Assembly (NCBI RefSeq): GCF_019977335.1
Contig: NZ_AP024653.1
Coordinates: 3,720,001-3,784,000, forward strand
Reading direction: 5' to 3'
Origin: Arthrobacter sp. NicSoilB4
GTDB lineage: Bacteria > Actinomycetota > Actinomycetes > Actinomycetales > Micrococcaceae
Length of the DNA: 64,000 nt
Part shown: positions 1-19,014 of the stretch, piece after piece
Position numbering within the stretch: position 1 is the first letter of the stretch
How the letters are laid out: each line of letters opens with the position of its first letter
Translations under genes and position numbers: made by a program
Notes under the pieces: generated by a model
Seen by the model: the letters and a program-made list of their open reading frames with translations, nothing else
Told to the model about the DNA's origin: nothing
The model's database searches: none

Positions 1-2049
1 GGAACGGGACCACTGGACGGCGACGCCAATCGCCACCAGCAGTGTGGGCACTTCGCCGATGCCCCAGGCCACCGCGCCGCCCAGCTGTTGGTCCAGCAGT
101 GCCGATTCGCCCCAGGTCCGGCCGAGGTTGCCGAAGTAGTCCGCGGCCAGCAGCCCGGTGCCGCCCATGATCGCGACCCCGAAGAAGGCGTGGAAGCCCA
201 TCGTGGCCAGCAGGAGCAGCAGCCGCATGGGGTACGGAGCCCGGCGGGGCAGCGGGTCGGTGCCGATCATGGTCAGTACGAAGATGTAGCCCGTCAGGGC
301 GAAGTGCAGGTTCATCAGCTCATGGCCCACGTGGTCCCGCATCGCATACCCGAACGCGTCCGAGTAGTAGAACAGCACGATCGAGCCCGCGAAGTTGGCT
401 GCGGCGAACAGCGGGTGCGTGACGAGCTGGGAGAACTTCGAGTGGATGAAGATCAGCAGCCACTCCCGGGGGCCGCGGGAGCTGTCCCGCCGCGGTGAGA
501 GCGCGCGCAGGGCCAGGGTCACGGGTGCACCGAGGACGAGGAAGATGGGGGCCACCATGGTCAGGGCCATGTGGTCCACCATGTGCGCCGAGAACAGCAC
601 CCGGCCGTAGACCGCGGGCGGGCCGGACGTCACGTACGTCAGGACCCCGAGCCCGATCACCCAGTTGACGGCCCGGAACCAGGACCAGGAGTCCCCGCGC
701 CGGAGAACTTTCCGCATGCCGAGGATGTAGGCCACCAGGCCAAAGACCGCGACGGCGACCCACAGCCAGTCGGGGCGCCATTCGGTCAGCCAGCGCTCCG
801 GGGTCAGCTCCGGCGGCAGCTCGTAGCCGGAGATGATGAAGGCCGGGGTGGCGTCGGGGGCCAGGGACTCACCCTGCGGCGGTGCCGAGCGGCCGAGCGC
901 GACGGCGACGCCCGACGTCGCTCCCATCACGAGCAGTTCGACGGCGACGAGCTGCCAGAGCACGCGGCGGGCGGACAGTCCGCCGGTTTGGCTGGCCAGC
1001 TGCGGTATGACCCAGCGCCGGTGCATTAGGCCGATGCCGCCGAGGACCAGGGTCGCCGCCGCCTTCGCCAGGATCAGCTGCCCGTACGTCGAGCCGAGGA
1101 GGTCGGCCCAGGAGGTGAGGCGGATGGTGGAATTGATCACGCCGGAGGCGAAGACGAGGATGAAGGCGAAGCCGGCCAGGGCAGAAAAGCGCCGCAGCGT
1201 CGGTTCGGTGATATCCGGCCGGCCGCCGGTCTTCGAGCCGGAGGCAGCGGCTCCCAGCAGGCCGGAGAGCAGCGCGAGCACGATGATGCCGCCGACCCAG
1301 GCCGATACGCCCACCAGGTGCAGACCGAGCGAGTTGATGGCGCCTTCGTGGTCGGCGGAGCTGGCGGAGTGGCCGATCAGCGCCGAGGGGACCAACCCGA
1401 TGAGTGCGAGCACCAGCGTTGCCGCGAGGCCGCCCGCGGAGCGGACACCGAAGAGCGCGGTGGTGACGACGGCGGCGATGATGACGACGGACAGCCAGGC
1501 GCGGCCGGTCTCGATGTCGGTCATGAAGTAGACCAGGGAACGGGTGAATTCCGGGTCCCCGGAGATGCCCTGCCCGGCGATGTCCGAATAGCTCAGCACC
1601 AGGACGGCAATCGCTGACAGCGTCCAGACGGCGCCGGCCGCGGCTGCGACTGCCAGAGCGCGGGTGAAGGCCGGATGCTCCGGGGCGTCCTTGGCCTTGG
1701 ACCGCGAGCCGGTCAGCGAGCGGGGAAGGATTCCGACGGCGAAGATGAGCCCGCCGATCACGGTGGCCAGTGCGACGTTGTGGACGGCTTTGCTGACCGG
1801 AAGACCCCAGCGGACCAGCGCGCCCGGGTCGGAGACCTCCCGGGCTGCTGCTGCGCCCGAGAACAGCAGGGCGGCAACAAGTCCCAGGAACAAGGCGGCC
1901 AGCCCTGCGAACAGCCACGGCCGGGAGATTCCGGCGGAACCCGCGGCAGGGCCCCTCCCTCCCCCGGTGGGGGTGGGAGTGGTTGCTGTGGCACGGGGAT
2001 TTGCTGCGGAAGGCACAAGTCCATTGTCCGCCACGCCCGGCCTGCTCAC
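1..2049 (-). CDS. CopD/CtaG fusion membrane protein (partial, 3' end outside window)
   Basis: The reading frame is open from a GTG at 2049 to the window edge, 683 codons, and has lost only its C-terminus. The N-terminal half is a polytopic CopD-like copper-resistance domain with a hydrophobic first segment (AALFLGLVAALLFSGAAAA). The C-terminal half resembles CtaG, the cytochrome c oxidase assembly domain; the last visible residues (IGEVPTLLVAIGVAVQW) match the usual CtaG end, so few residues are probably missing. Such fusions are common in actinobacteria and are thought to handle copper for the aa3 oxidase at the membrane. An in-frame stop lies about 55 bases upstream of the GTG; GTGs at 2034 and 2016 are alternative starts. 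No strong ribosome binding site is visible. Confidence 0.85.
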   Translation of the reverse strand, partial: MSRPGVADNGLVPSAANPRATATTPTPTGGGRGPAAGSAGISRPWLFAGLAALFLGLVAALLFSGAAAAREVSDPGALVRWGLPVSKAVHNVALATVIGGLIFAVGILPRSLTGSRSKAKDAPEHPAFTRALAVAAAAGAVWTLSAIAVLVLSYSDIAGQGISGDPEFTRSLVYFMTDIETGRAWLSVVIIAAVVTTALFGVRSAGGLAATLVLALIGLVPSALIGHSASSADHEGAINSLGLHLVGVSAWVGGIIVLALLSGLLGAAASGSKTGGRPDITEPTLRRFSALAGFAFILVFASGVINSTIRLTSWADLLGSTYGQLILAKAAATLVLGGIGLMHRRWVIPQLASQTGGLSARRVLWQLVAVELLVMGATSGVAVALGRSAPPQGESLAPDATPAFIISGYELPPELTPERWLTEWRPDWLWVAVAVFGLVAYILGMRKVLRRGDSWSWFRAVNWVIGLGVLTYVTSGPPAVYGRVLFSAHMVDHMALTMVAPIFLVLGAPVTLALRALSPRRDSSRGPREWLLIFIHSKFSQLVTHPLFAAANFAGSIVLFYYSDAFGYAMRDHVGHELMNLHFALTGYIFVLTMIGTDPLPRRAPYPMRLLLLLATMGFHAFFGVAIMGGTGLLAADYFGNLGRTWGESALLDQQLGGAVAWGIGEVPTLLVAIGVAVQWSRS

Positions 2050-2106
2050 CGAATCGGGAGCCGCCCGCGAACGCCCTGGCGCCGTTGCCGGGAGCCGCGC
2101 TTAACG

Positions 2107-2146
2107 AAAAAGGAGCGGCGACCCAGTGGGTCGCCGCTCCTTTCAA
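2107..2146 (-). terminator. Rho-independent terminator after hup
   Basis: Two 17-base arms (2109-2125 and 2127-2143, core AGCGGCGACCCA) form a perfect inverted repeat with A-rich and T-rich outer ends. It lies 13 bases after the HU stop codon and could stop transcription in either direction. Confidence 0.85.
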
Positions 2147-2159
2147 GCATTCAAGAAGA

Positions 2160-2447
2160 CTACTTCTTCTTGGAGACCGCAGCCTTCAGCTTGGAGCCGG
2201 CGGTCAGCTTGACGCTGTGGCCCGCGGCGATCTGAATGGTCTCGCCGGTCTGCGGGTTGCGGCCGGTGCGAGCTGCACGGTCGGTGCGCTCAACTGCGAG
2301 CCAGCCCGGGATGGTGATCTTTTCGCCCGCGGCGACAGAGGTCTCGAAGACCTCGAACAGTGCATCCAGCACGGAGTTGACGGCTGCCTGGCTGGTGCCG
2401 GCCTTGCCTGCTACCTCTGCAACAAGTTCACTACGGTTCTTAGCCAT
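2160..2447 (-). CDS. hup: HU-family DNA-binding protein
   Basis: A 95-residue protein starting MAKNRSELVAEVAGKAG, the usual size of a bacterial HU/IHF subunit. It has the HU dimerisation helices, the GEKITIPGW strand and an Arg-rich DNA-binding arm (ERTDRAARTGRNPQTGE). The C-terminal Lys-rich tail found in mycobacterial HupB is absent, so this is the short form. HU bends and compacts DNA in the nucleoid. A strong AGGAGG lies six bases before the ATG. A possible promoter (TTGCCA at 2542-2547 with an extended TGGTAAGTT near 2517-2525, minus strand) lies about 70 bases upstream. The gene is monocistronic with its own terminator. Confidence 0.95.
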   Translation of the reverse strand: MAKNRSELVAEVAGKAGTSQAAVNSVLDALFEVFETSVAAGEKITIPGWLAVERTDRAARTGRNPQTGETIQIAAGHSVKLTAGSKLKAAVSKKK

Positions 2448-2904
2448 TTATGTCCTCCTGGACGGTCATGATTTCTGGAGCCTGCACACGGCATGCGCAC
2501 AAGCCACTGTCCGAAAACTTACCAGCTTGCCGCCGCCGAGGTGGCAAATTCCGCGTGTTTTCGGCCTTTTTTGAGGAAAAACCCGCGAATCGGCGCCTTT
2601 CGAGGCATTATTTCGCCATCAGCGGAAGCTCGTCAGCTCCGGCACGGCCCGCCCGATGTTCCCGCAGATCCGGCGCCTTCCGGGGCAACGCTCCGGCGCT
2701 CCTCCCGGAAGGGCCGACGACGGCGGCATCCGGCCACTGCGGGCCTGTCACGTGTAGTTCGGCTGCGGCAACCAGCAGTGGGGGTGCCGGCGGTGGCAGT
2801 GGGCTGTGGCAGGAGGTGCTGCGGGTGCCGTGGCAGCCAGGAAGAGACGGACGACCTGGCTGTGCCGGCCGGCCGTGGCCTGGGGTGCCTTGTTGTGTGG
2901 TGGT
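2448..2904. other. Intergenic region between hup and rRNA operon 1
   Basis: It holds the leader and probable promoter of hup. Several overlapping frames are open here on both strands, but none has a convincing start, ribosome binding site or family pattern. The stretch 2760-2900 is G-rich and low in complexity. Confidence 0.6.
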
Positions 2905-2916
2905 GGTTAAATGCGG

Positions 2917-2946
2917 GAGAGCCCCAACCTGGTGGTTGGGGCTCTC
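2917..2946 (-). terminator. rRNA operon 1 terminator
   Basis: A 13-bp perfect stem (GAGAGCCCCAACC and its complement) with a 4-base loop lies just beyond the 5S gene on the minus strand. The same hairpin follows operon 2. Confidence 0.85.
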
Positions 2947-2962
2947 GACCGTGTAATGATGT

Positions 2963-3079
2963 TCCGGCGGTGACCTACTCTCCCACACCCTCCCGGGTGC
3001 AGTACCATCGGCGCTGTGGGTCTTAGCTTCCGGGTTCGGAATGGGACCGGGCGTTTCCCCCACGCTATGACCGCCGTAA
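2963..3079 (-). rRNA. rrf: 5S ribosomal RNA, operon 1
   Basis: Read on the minus strand the segment starts TTACGGCGGTCATAGCGT and ends GGTCACCGCCGGA, with the conserved CCCGGTCCCATTCCGAACC block, as in actinobacterial 5S rRNA. The ends are set by analogy, accurate to a few bases. Confidence 0.95.
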
Positions 3080-3304
3080 CCCTTGCTCCCGTACCGTTCC
3101 GCCCCTGGGGGTGGTGGTGGGAAATCTTGTGGTTACAACATACTTCCTGCACTTTTTGGGTGCAGTTGTGGTGTTGTTATTTTGTTGTCGGTTCTCAAGC
3201 AACGGGTTTGTTGGTTGGGAACCACATAGTGGACGCAAGCAGTCTTGTTTCTTTTTACCACCCTTGGCGGGTAAACCTCTTTTGAAGGTTTGGTTTACCC
3301 AGGT

Positions 3305-8490
<5,186 letters not shown>

Positions 8491-8643
8491 AGTAAAACAG
8501 ACACACCATGCGCCCCCGGGAAAACGGGATGCACACAATGCACAAAATTTGAAACCAGCTGTAAAAACCAGACCATCCACGGGGTGGACAACCCGGTCAA
8601 TTCAACCAATTCAATACAATAAATTGGTATCAACAAACTTGGC

Positions 8644-8667
8644 ACACTATTGAGTTCTCAAACAACA
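8644..8667 (-). promoter_or_regulatory. Conserved rrn leader element (antitermination/processing), operon 1
   Basis: TGTTGTTTGAGAACTCAATA on the minus strand is a hallmark of actinobacterial rRNA leaders. Variants recur in the 16S-23S spacer (6573-6597) and, split, in the 23S-5S spacer (about 3190-3237). The second operon has the same set 8649 bases on. A role in antitermination or RNase III processing is known for such leaders in general. Confidence 0.6.
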
Positions 8668-8723
8668 GACACACCCGGCACCACCACAACCTCAGCCGTG
8701 GATCGATCCGGAGCAACTTATCT

Positions 8724-8752
8724 AACTTACCCGAACCCGGGAACCTAAGCAA
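8724..8752 (-). promoter_or_regulatory. Candidate rRNA operon 1 promoter
   Basis: On the minus strand, -35 TTGCTT (8747-8752) and -10 TAAGTT (8724-8729) are 17 bases apart, about 235 bases before 16S. An overlapping alternative -10 is TAGATA. Other start sites further upstream within the repeat are possible. Confidence 0.45.
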
Positions 8753-9076
8753 ATCAACGTTTCCGCGACTCACAACTCCACAAGCAGGATCCCCACCCAA
8801 TAATCAGCGCGTAAAAACCGCACCATATTCCAGGCCGTTCAGAAGGGGGTCGGTCGCTATCTTTCCGCATCAGCGGCGGCGACTCGAACAACAATACACG
8901 CGACACCGACCCCACACAAATCCACCCCCACACCCCACCCCACACCCCCAAAAACCCCGCCACCACACCGAAACCAAGGGCCCAGGGGAGCCCCTGCGCC
9001 CGCGAAACCCGGAAAGTCAACCCTGTGGGCTGCATCACCTGCATTCCGGAGCGCCTCCCGTTACCATCAGGAGGTG

Positions 9077-11530
9077 ATGGCAGAACACCGGCGTCATAGA
9101 CCAGAGCTGCTCCATCGGCGTGTGTCCGGACCTGCCGCCGGCGGTCTGTCCCGTGGCGACGTCGCTTCCCGGATGAGCAGCGGCCTGGACAACCGCGTGC
9201 CGGACGCAACCAGCCGCAGCCTCTGGGAGATCGTCCGCGCCAACGTCTTGACTCTGTTCAACGCGATCGTGGGCACGAGCTTTATCTTCCTGCTCCTGCT
9301 GGGCAGCTGGCAGGACGCGCTCTTTGGCCTGGCAGCCATCGGCAACGCCGTCATCGGCGTCGTGCAGGAGTACCGCGCCAAGCGCTCCCTGGACCGCCTC
9401 GCCGTCCTCGAGGCCCCGCTTGCCCGGGTTCTGCGTGACGGGTCCGTGCAGGAGATCCCGACCGCCGACGTCGTGCTTGACGATGTCCTGGTTCTGCGGG
9501 CCGGCGACCAGGTCACGGCCGATGCCTCCGTCCTTGAGAGCGGAGGACTGGAATCCGATGAATCCCTCCTCACCGGGGAGTCGGATCCCGTGGATAAGGA
9601 AGCGGGGACTGAGGTGCTCTCCGGTTCGATCATTGTCGCCGGCCGGGGCACCGCCCGAGTGGTCCGGGTGGGCGCTGAATCCTTTTCGAGCAAGCTCGCC
9701 GCTGACGCGAAACGGTTCTCGTTGGTGAACTCGGAGATCCGCAACAGCCTCAACCGGATCCTGCGCTGGCTCACTTGGGCGCTGCTGCCGGTCGCCCTGA
9801 TCGTTGCCAACGGTGAGATGCAGTCGAGGGGCGGCTGGGAGCAGGCCATCACGAGCGGCACCTGGACATCCGCCATGGTGGGAGTGATTGCAAGCGTCAT
9901 CGCCATGGTCCCGCTGGGGCTGGTCCTGCTCTCAAGCGTGGCTTTCGCTGTGGGTGGGGTCCGGCTGGCCGGGAACAAGGTTCTCATCCAGGAGCTGGCC
10001 GCGGTCGAGGGTCTGGCCCGCGTGGATGTCCTCTGCCTGGACAAAACCGGGACACTCACCGAAGGACAAATCATCTTTGACGGTGTGCATGAGCTGTCCG
10101 AACCGGCCAAGCCCGGTTGGGAGCACGCGTTGGGGTGGTTCGCCGCGGATCCCGAGGCAAACGCCACGTCGCGTTGCCTTGAGTCGGATTTTGAGCACGA
10201 CGGCGGCAGCCCGGCAATCTCGTCGGTTCCGTTCTCTTCCGCCCGGAAGTGGAGTTCCGTGACGTTCGACGGCGGAGGTCCACAGCAGGGTTCTTGGATC
10301 CTCGGCGCACCTGAAGTAGTGCTCGGGGCCAGGCCTGGCGGCGCTGAAACGGGTCCGGCCGCGGTCGCCGTCCTGGACAGGGCCGGCCGGCTCGCCGCCT
10401 CCGGACTGCGGACGGTCGTGCTCGCCTTCGCGGACGGCAAGACCATCACCGTTAAGGACCCAACACTGCCGGCAGATGTGAATCCCGTGGTTGTGCTGAC
10501 GTTCCGGGAACAGATCCGCCCCGATGCCCGGCAAACGCTCGACTACTTCCGTGATCAGGGCGTCGAGCTGAAGATCATCTCGGGAGACGACCCCCGGACC
10601 GTCGCGGCGATTGCACGCAGCGTGGGCCTGGATATCGGGGACGGGTACGATGCCCGGAAACTCCCGGCGGACCCCCTGCTGCTTGAAGAGGTCATGGGCG
10701 ACCATACGGTCTTCGGCCGGGTGGGTCCGCACCAGAAGAAGGACATGGTGGCAGCACTTCAGCGCCGGGGGCACACGGTCGCTATGACCGGCGACGGCGT
10801 CAATGACGTCCTGGCGCTGAAGGAGGCGGACCTTGGAATAGCCATGAACTCGGCCGCACCGGCCACGAAGGCCGTGGCCCGGCTGGTCCTGCTGGACGGA
10901 CGCTTTGACCGGCTGCCCGGGGTGGTGGCCGAGGGCCGCCGCGTGATTGCCAACATTGAGCGGGTGTCCAGGCTGTTCCTCAGCAAGACTGCGTACTCGA
11001 TCGCGATCGCAGTGAGCTTCGGACTTCTCAACCTGCAGTTTCCCTTCCTGCCGCGCCAGCTATCCTTCACGGACGGCCTGACGATCGGCATTCCCTCCTT
11101 CTTCCTGGCGCTGATGGCCAATACCCGCCGCTACCGGCCGGGGTTCCTGCGGCGGTCCCTGTCCTTCGCCATCCCCGCCGGGCTCATCGTCACGGGTGCA
11201 CTGCTGGGCCTGAACCTGTACGCGGCTTCCGGCGGAGCTGCCGCGTCCGGACCGGAGTCGCTGCAGTCCGCCTCGGTCCTGACCCTGTCTGTGGTCGGGT
11301 TGTGGATCCTCACGGTGGTCTCCCGCCCGCTCGACGCGAAGAAGTTGGCGGTGGTGCTGGCGATGTGCGCCAGCCTCGTCATCCTGCTCAACCTGCCGCT
11401 GGCCCAGGAGTTCTTCCATTTGACCTGGCCGCCGGCGGATTTGTTGCGGGCAGCGCTCGTGGCCGCGGTTGCCGGCGGGCTCGCCCTCGAGCTCCTGGCC
11501 TGGATCCACGGCAGGAAATTCCCCCGCTGA
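9077..11530 (+). CDS. CtpE-like cation-transporting P-type ATPase
   Basis: About 817 residues with the full P-type ATPase set, numbered from the GTG one codon upstream at 9074: the TGES actuator loop (167-170), VPLGL in a membrane helix (~279), phosphorylation motif DKTGTLTE (323-330) and hinge TGDGVND. There are six C-terminal hydrophobic segments and no N-terminal metal-binding domain. The run from MVPLGLVLLSS to the DKTGT motif resembles mycobacterial CtpE, a calcium-uptake type ATPase, so Ca2+ is a possible substrate, not a shown one. The start is uncertain: AGGAGG lies only two bases before ATG 9077, and GTG 9121 also keeps the whole conserved region. The gene stands alone between two rRNA operons transcribed the other way. 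Confidence 0.9.
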   Translation: MAEHRRHRPELLHRRVSGPAAGGLSRGDVASRMSSGLDNRVPDATSRSLWEIVRANVLTLFNAIVGTSFIFLLLLGSWQDALFGLAAIGNAVIGVVQEYRAKRSLDRLAVLEAPLARVLRDGSVQEIPTADVVLDDVLVLRAGDQVTADASVLESGGLESDESLLTGESDPVDKEAGTEVLSGSIIVAGRGTARVVRVGAESFSSKLAADAKRFSLVNSEIRNSLNRILRWLTWALLPVALIVANGEMQSRGGWEQAITSGTWTSAMVGVIASVIAMVPLGLVLLSSVAFAVGGVRLAGNKVLIQELAAVEGLARVDVLCLDKTGTLTEGQIIFDGVHELSEPAKPGWEHALGWFAADPEANATSRCLESDFEHDGGSPAISSVPFSSARKWSSVTFDGGGPQQGSWILGAPEVVLGARPGGAETGPAAVAVLDRAGRLAASGLRTVVLAFADGKTITVKDPTLPADVNPVVVLTFREQIRPDARQTLDYFRDQGVELKIISGDDPRTVAAIARSVGLDIGDGYDARKLPADPLLLEEVMGDHTVFGRVGPHQKKDMVAALQRRGHTVAMTGDGVNDVLALKEADLGIAMNSAAPATKAVARLVLLDGRFDRLPGVVAEGRRVIANIERVSRLFLSKTAYSIAIAVSFGLLNLQFPFLPRQLSFTDGLTIGIPSFFLALMANTRRYRPGFLRRSLSFAIPAGLIVTGALLGLNLYAASGGAAASGPESLQSASVLTLSVVGLWILTVVSRPLDAKKLAVVLAMCASLVILLNLPLAQEFFHLTWPPADLLRAALVAAVAGGLALELLAWIHGRKFPR

Positions 11531-11565
11531 GCGGCGCCGTTTTGTGGTGTGGGGGTTAAATGCGG

Positions 11566-11595
11566 GAGAGCCCCAACCTGGTGGTTGGGGCTCTC
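11566..11595 (-). terminator. rRNA operon 2 terminator
   Basis: Same 13-bp stem and 4-base loop as after operon 1. Because the ATPase gene converges on it from the other side, it may act as a shared bidirectional terminator. Confidence 0.85.
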
Positions 11596-11611
11596 GACCG
11601 TGTAATGATGT

Positions 11612-11728
11612 TCCGGCGGTGACCTACTCTCCCACACCCTCCCGGGTGCAGTACCATCGGCGCTGTGGGTCTTAGCTTCCGGGTTCGGAATGGGACCGGG
11701 CGTTTCCCCCACGCTATGACCGCCGTAA
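11612..11728 (-). rRNA. rrf: 5S ribosomal RNA, operon 2
   Basis: I see no difference from the first 5S copy. Same boundaries by analogy. Confidence 0.95.
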
Positions 11729-11953
11729 CCCTTGCTCCCGTACCGTTCCGCCCCTGGGGGTGGTGGTGGGAAATCTTGTGGTTACAACATACTTCCTGCA
11801 CTTTTTGGGTGCAGTTGTGGTGTTGTTATTTTGTTGTCGGTTCTCAAGCAACGGGTTTGTTGGTTGGGAACCACATAGTGGACGCAAGCAGTCTTGTTTC
11901 TTTTTACCACCCTTGGCGGGTAAACCTCTTTTGAAGGTTTGGTTTACCCAGGT

Positions 11954-17139
<5,186 letters not shown>

Positions 17140-17757
17140 AGTAAAACAGACACACCATGCGCCCCCGGGAAAACGGGATGCACACAATGCACAAAATTTG
17201 AAACCAGCTGTAAAAACCAGACCATCCACGGGGTGGACAACCCGGTCAATTCAACCAATTCAATACAATAAATTGGTATCAACAAACTTGGCACACTATT
17301 GAGTTCTCAAACAACAGACACACCCGGCACCACCACAACCTCAGCCGTGGATCGCTCCGGAGCAACTTATCTAACTTACCCGAACCCGGGAACCTAAGCA
17401 AATCAACGTTTCCGCGACTCACAACTCCACAAGCAGGATCCCCACCCAATAATCAGCGCGTAAAAACCGCACCATATTGCAGGCCGTTCAGAAGGGGGTC
17501 GGTCGCTATCTTTCCGCATCAGCGGCGGCGACTCGAACAACAATACACGCCACCAGCACCCCACACAAATCCACCCCCACACCCCACCCCACACCCCCAA
17601 AAACCCCGCCACCACACCGAAACCAGCACCCAACCACACCTCCCCCCGGCCAAAACAAGGACACCGGGCTTGTGTGCGGTGCGTCACCTGTCCGGACCGC
17701 ACACCTGCCGCCCCGCAACAACAGGCCCGGCGGCCCGCCGTCGGACGTTAAACGCAA
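17140..17757. other. rRNA operon 2 leader and upstream region
   Basis: It contains the AT-rich 16S leader with the GAGAACTCAATAG element (17293-17316), the promoter, and a C/A-rich tract. From 17626 the sequence is unique. No gene is supported. Confidence 0.6.
17373..17401 (-). promoter_or_regulatory. Candidate rRNA operon 2 promoter
   Basis: The same -35 TTGCTT, 17-base spacer and -10 TAAGTT as in operon 1. The nearby leader base 17355 is C where operon 1 has A. Confidence 0.45.
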
Positions 17758-17791
17758 GAAGGGCCGGCAACCAATTGGTCGCCGGCCCTTC
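17758..17791 (-). terminator. Terminator after rpsN
   Basis: GAAGGGCCGGC (17758-17768) pairs perfectly with 17781-17791, enclosing a small ACCAATTGGT palindrome. It lies about 30 bases after the rpsN stop codon. Confidence 0.75.
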
Positions 17792-17820
17792 CTCAAGCCA
17801 CTGGCTTCAGGGGTACTGAA

Positions 17821-18126
17821 TTACCAGGAAGACTTCGTGATGCCCGGGAGCTCACCGCGGTGAGCCATGTCGCGGAAGCGAACACGGGAGATGCCGAACT
17901 TCTGGAAGGTACCGCGCGGGCGGCCATCGATGATGTCGCGGTTACGCAGACGTACCGGTGAGGCGTTGCGGGGCAGCTTCTGCAGGCCGAGGCGAGCGGC
18001 TTCGCGAACTTCGTCGGTCGAGTTGGGGTCAACCAGAGCCTTCTTCAGTTCGAGGCGCTTTGCAGCGTAACGCTCGACGATGACTTTACGCTGTTCGTTC
18101 TTAGCGATCATTGACTTCTTAGCCAT
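17821..18126 (-). CDS. rpsN: 30S ribosomal protein S14, zinc-independent type
   Basis: 101 residues starting [21 protein letters not shown], with the S14 signature near [20 protein letters not shown]. It is the long form without the CxxC zinc ribbon (no Cys at all), unlike the 61-residue zinc form. S14 binds 16S rRNA in the head of the small subunit. It is the third gene of a three-gene ribosomal protein operon, four bases after rpmG, with its ribosome binding site in the end of that gene. Cys-free S14 paralogues are often induced under zinc starvation; whether this is the only S14 cannot be seen here. Confidence 0.97.
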   Translation of the reverse strand: MAKKSMIAKNEQRKVIVERYAAKRLELKKALVDPNSTDEVREAARLGLQKLPRNASPVRLRNRDIIDGRPRGTFQKFGISRVRFRDMAHRGELPGITKSSW

Positions 18127-18130
18127 GTGT

Positions 18131-18298
18131 TTAGCGCTCCTCTCGGAATTCGACGTGCTTGCGGATGCGGGGGTCGTACTTCTTCAGGACCATACGGTCC
18201 GGGTCGTTACGACGGTTCTTGCGCGTCACGTAGGTGTAACCCGTGCCCGCGGTCGACTTGAGCTTGATGATCGGACGTACGTCCTTGTCCTTAGCCAT
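18131..18298 (-). CDS. rpmG: 50S ribosomal protein L33, zinc-independent type
   Basis: 55 residues, starting [20 protein letters not shown] and containing [20 protein letters not shown], typical of L33. It has no cysteine, so it lacks the zinc ribbon of the other L33 form. Its ATG shares one base with the rpmB stop codon (TAATG), implying coupled translation. Confidence 0.97.
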   Translation of the reverse strand: MAKDKDVRPIIKLKSTAGTGYTYVTRKNRRNDPDRMVLKKYDPRIRKHVEFREER

Positions 18299-18534
18299 TA
18301 GAGCTTCACTCCTCGTGCCAGGATGGCGGCTACGACTACGTCGATGCCACGCACGTCGATGGTCTTGATGCCACGTGCAGAGACCTGCAGGGTGACATTA
18401 CGGCGCAGGGACGGAACCCAGTAGCGCTTCTTCTGGATGTTCGGGTCGAACCGGCGCTTGTTGCGTCGGTGCGAGTGCGAAATGCTGTGTCCAAAGCCCG
18501 GCTCGGCTCCGGTCACCTGGCAGTGTGCTGCCAT
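18298..18534 (-). CDS. rpmB: 50S ribosomal protein L28, Cys-poor type
   Basis: 78 residues from ATG 18534 ([20 protein letters not shown]). The frame stays open upstream for 28 codons, but AGGAG lies at the right distance before this ATG. Only one of the four cysteines of the zinc-binding L28 form remains (HCQVTG), so it is the zinc-independent type. First gene of the rpmB-rpmG-rpsN operon. I did not find a canonical Zur box; an imperfect inverted repeat (ACGGTT...AACCGT) sits about 30 to 55 bases upstream and could be a regulatory structure. Confidence 0.95.
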   Translation of the reverse strand: MAAHCQVTGAEPGFGHSISHSHRRNKRRFDPNIQKKRYWVPSLRRNVTLQVSARGIKTIDVRGIDVVVAAILARGVKL

Positions 18535-19014
18535 GACGACTCTCCTCAAAAATAAATGAAACGGTTGCGGAGTTCCCGCGTAACCGTGCGACAGGCGGCG
18601 TCCGCATCCAGCACCCACAGGTTTCGGTAGTTCCGCAGTATGCAGGCAGACGGCGTAAACCGACTGCCTTCAACACTGCGGCGAAGATTGTGGGCCACGG
18701 TCACCGGGCGGCGGAACCTTTCGGAAGGCCACTGCGAAGTACCGGGATGCCGGGCGAATACAGGAGTGCACGCAACTTGAGCCCCTAACTACCGGCCCGC
18801 GGGACTGTCGATACCGCAGACAAATCCCGCCAACCGGAGCAATTGCACACGCTCCGCGCCACCTAGCGCCTACCAAGTCTACGAGCTTGACGAATTAAAG
18901 GCCAATCCGGTATTCGGCGGTGTATAAGGGGCGCCACCTGGTCCGGAGCGAAGTCACATCGGCACCCTAGCGGTTTCACAGCCAATTGATAGGCGCCGGG
19001 CGCACCGTGGAGTC
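18535..19014. other. Divergent intergenic region rpmB / ferric reductase gene
   Basis: It must hold the promoters of the ribosomal protein operon (minus) and the flavocytochrome operon (plus). The short open frames here have no family resemblance. Confidence 0.5.

Larger units (their letters stand above)
8491..9073. other. rRNA operon 1 leader and divergent upstream region
   Basis: Bases 8491-8976 belong to the rRNA repeat: AT-rich leader, promoter and a C/A-rich tract (8905-8975). Bases 8977-9073 are unique and must hold the promoter of the plus-strand ATPase gene. I see no gene here. Confidence 0.6.

Noticed and set aside
869..2146. Long minus-strand frame of 425 codons
   Set aside because: It is a shadow in another frame of the CopD/CtaG gene; its product is Arg/Gly-rich and matches no family, while the true frame shows clear membrane helices.
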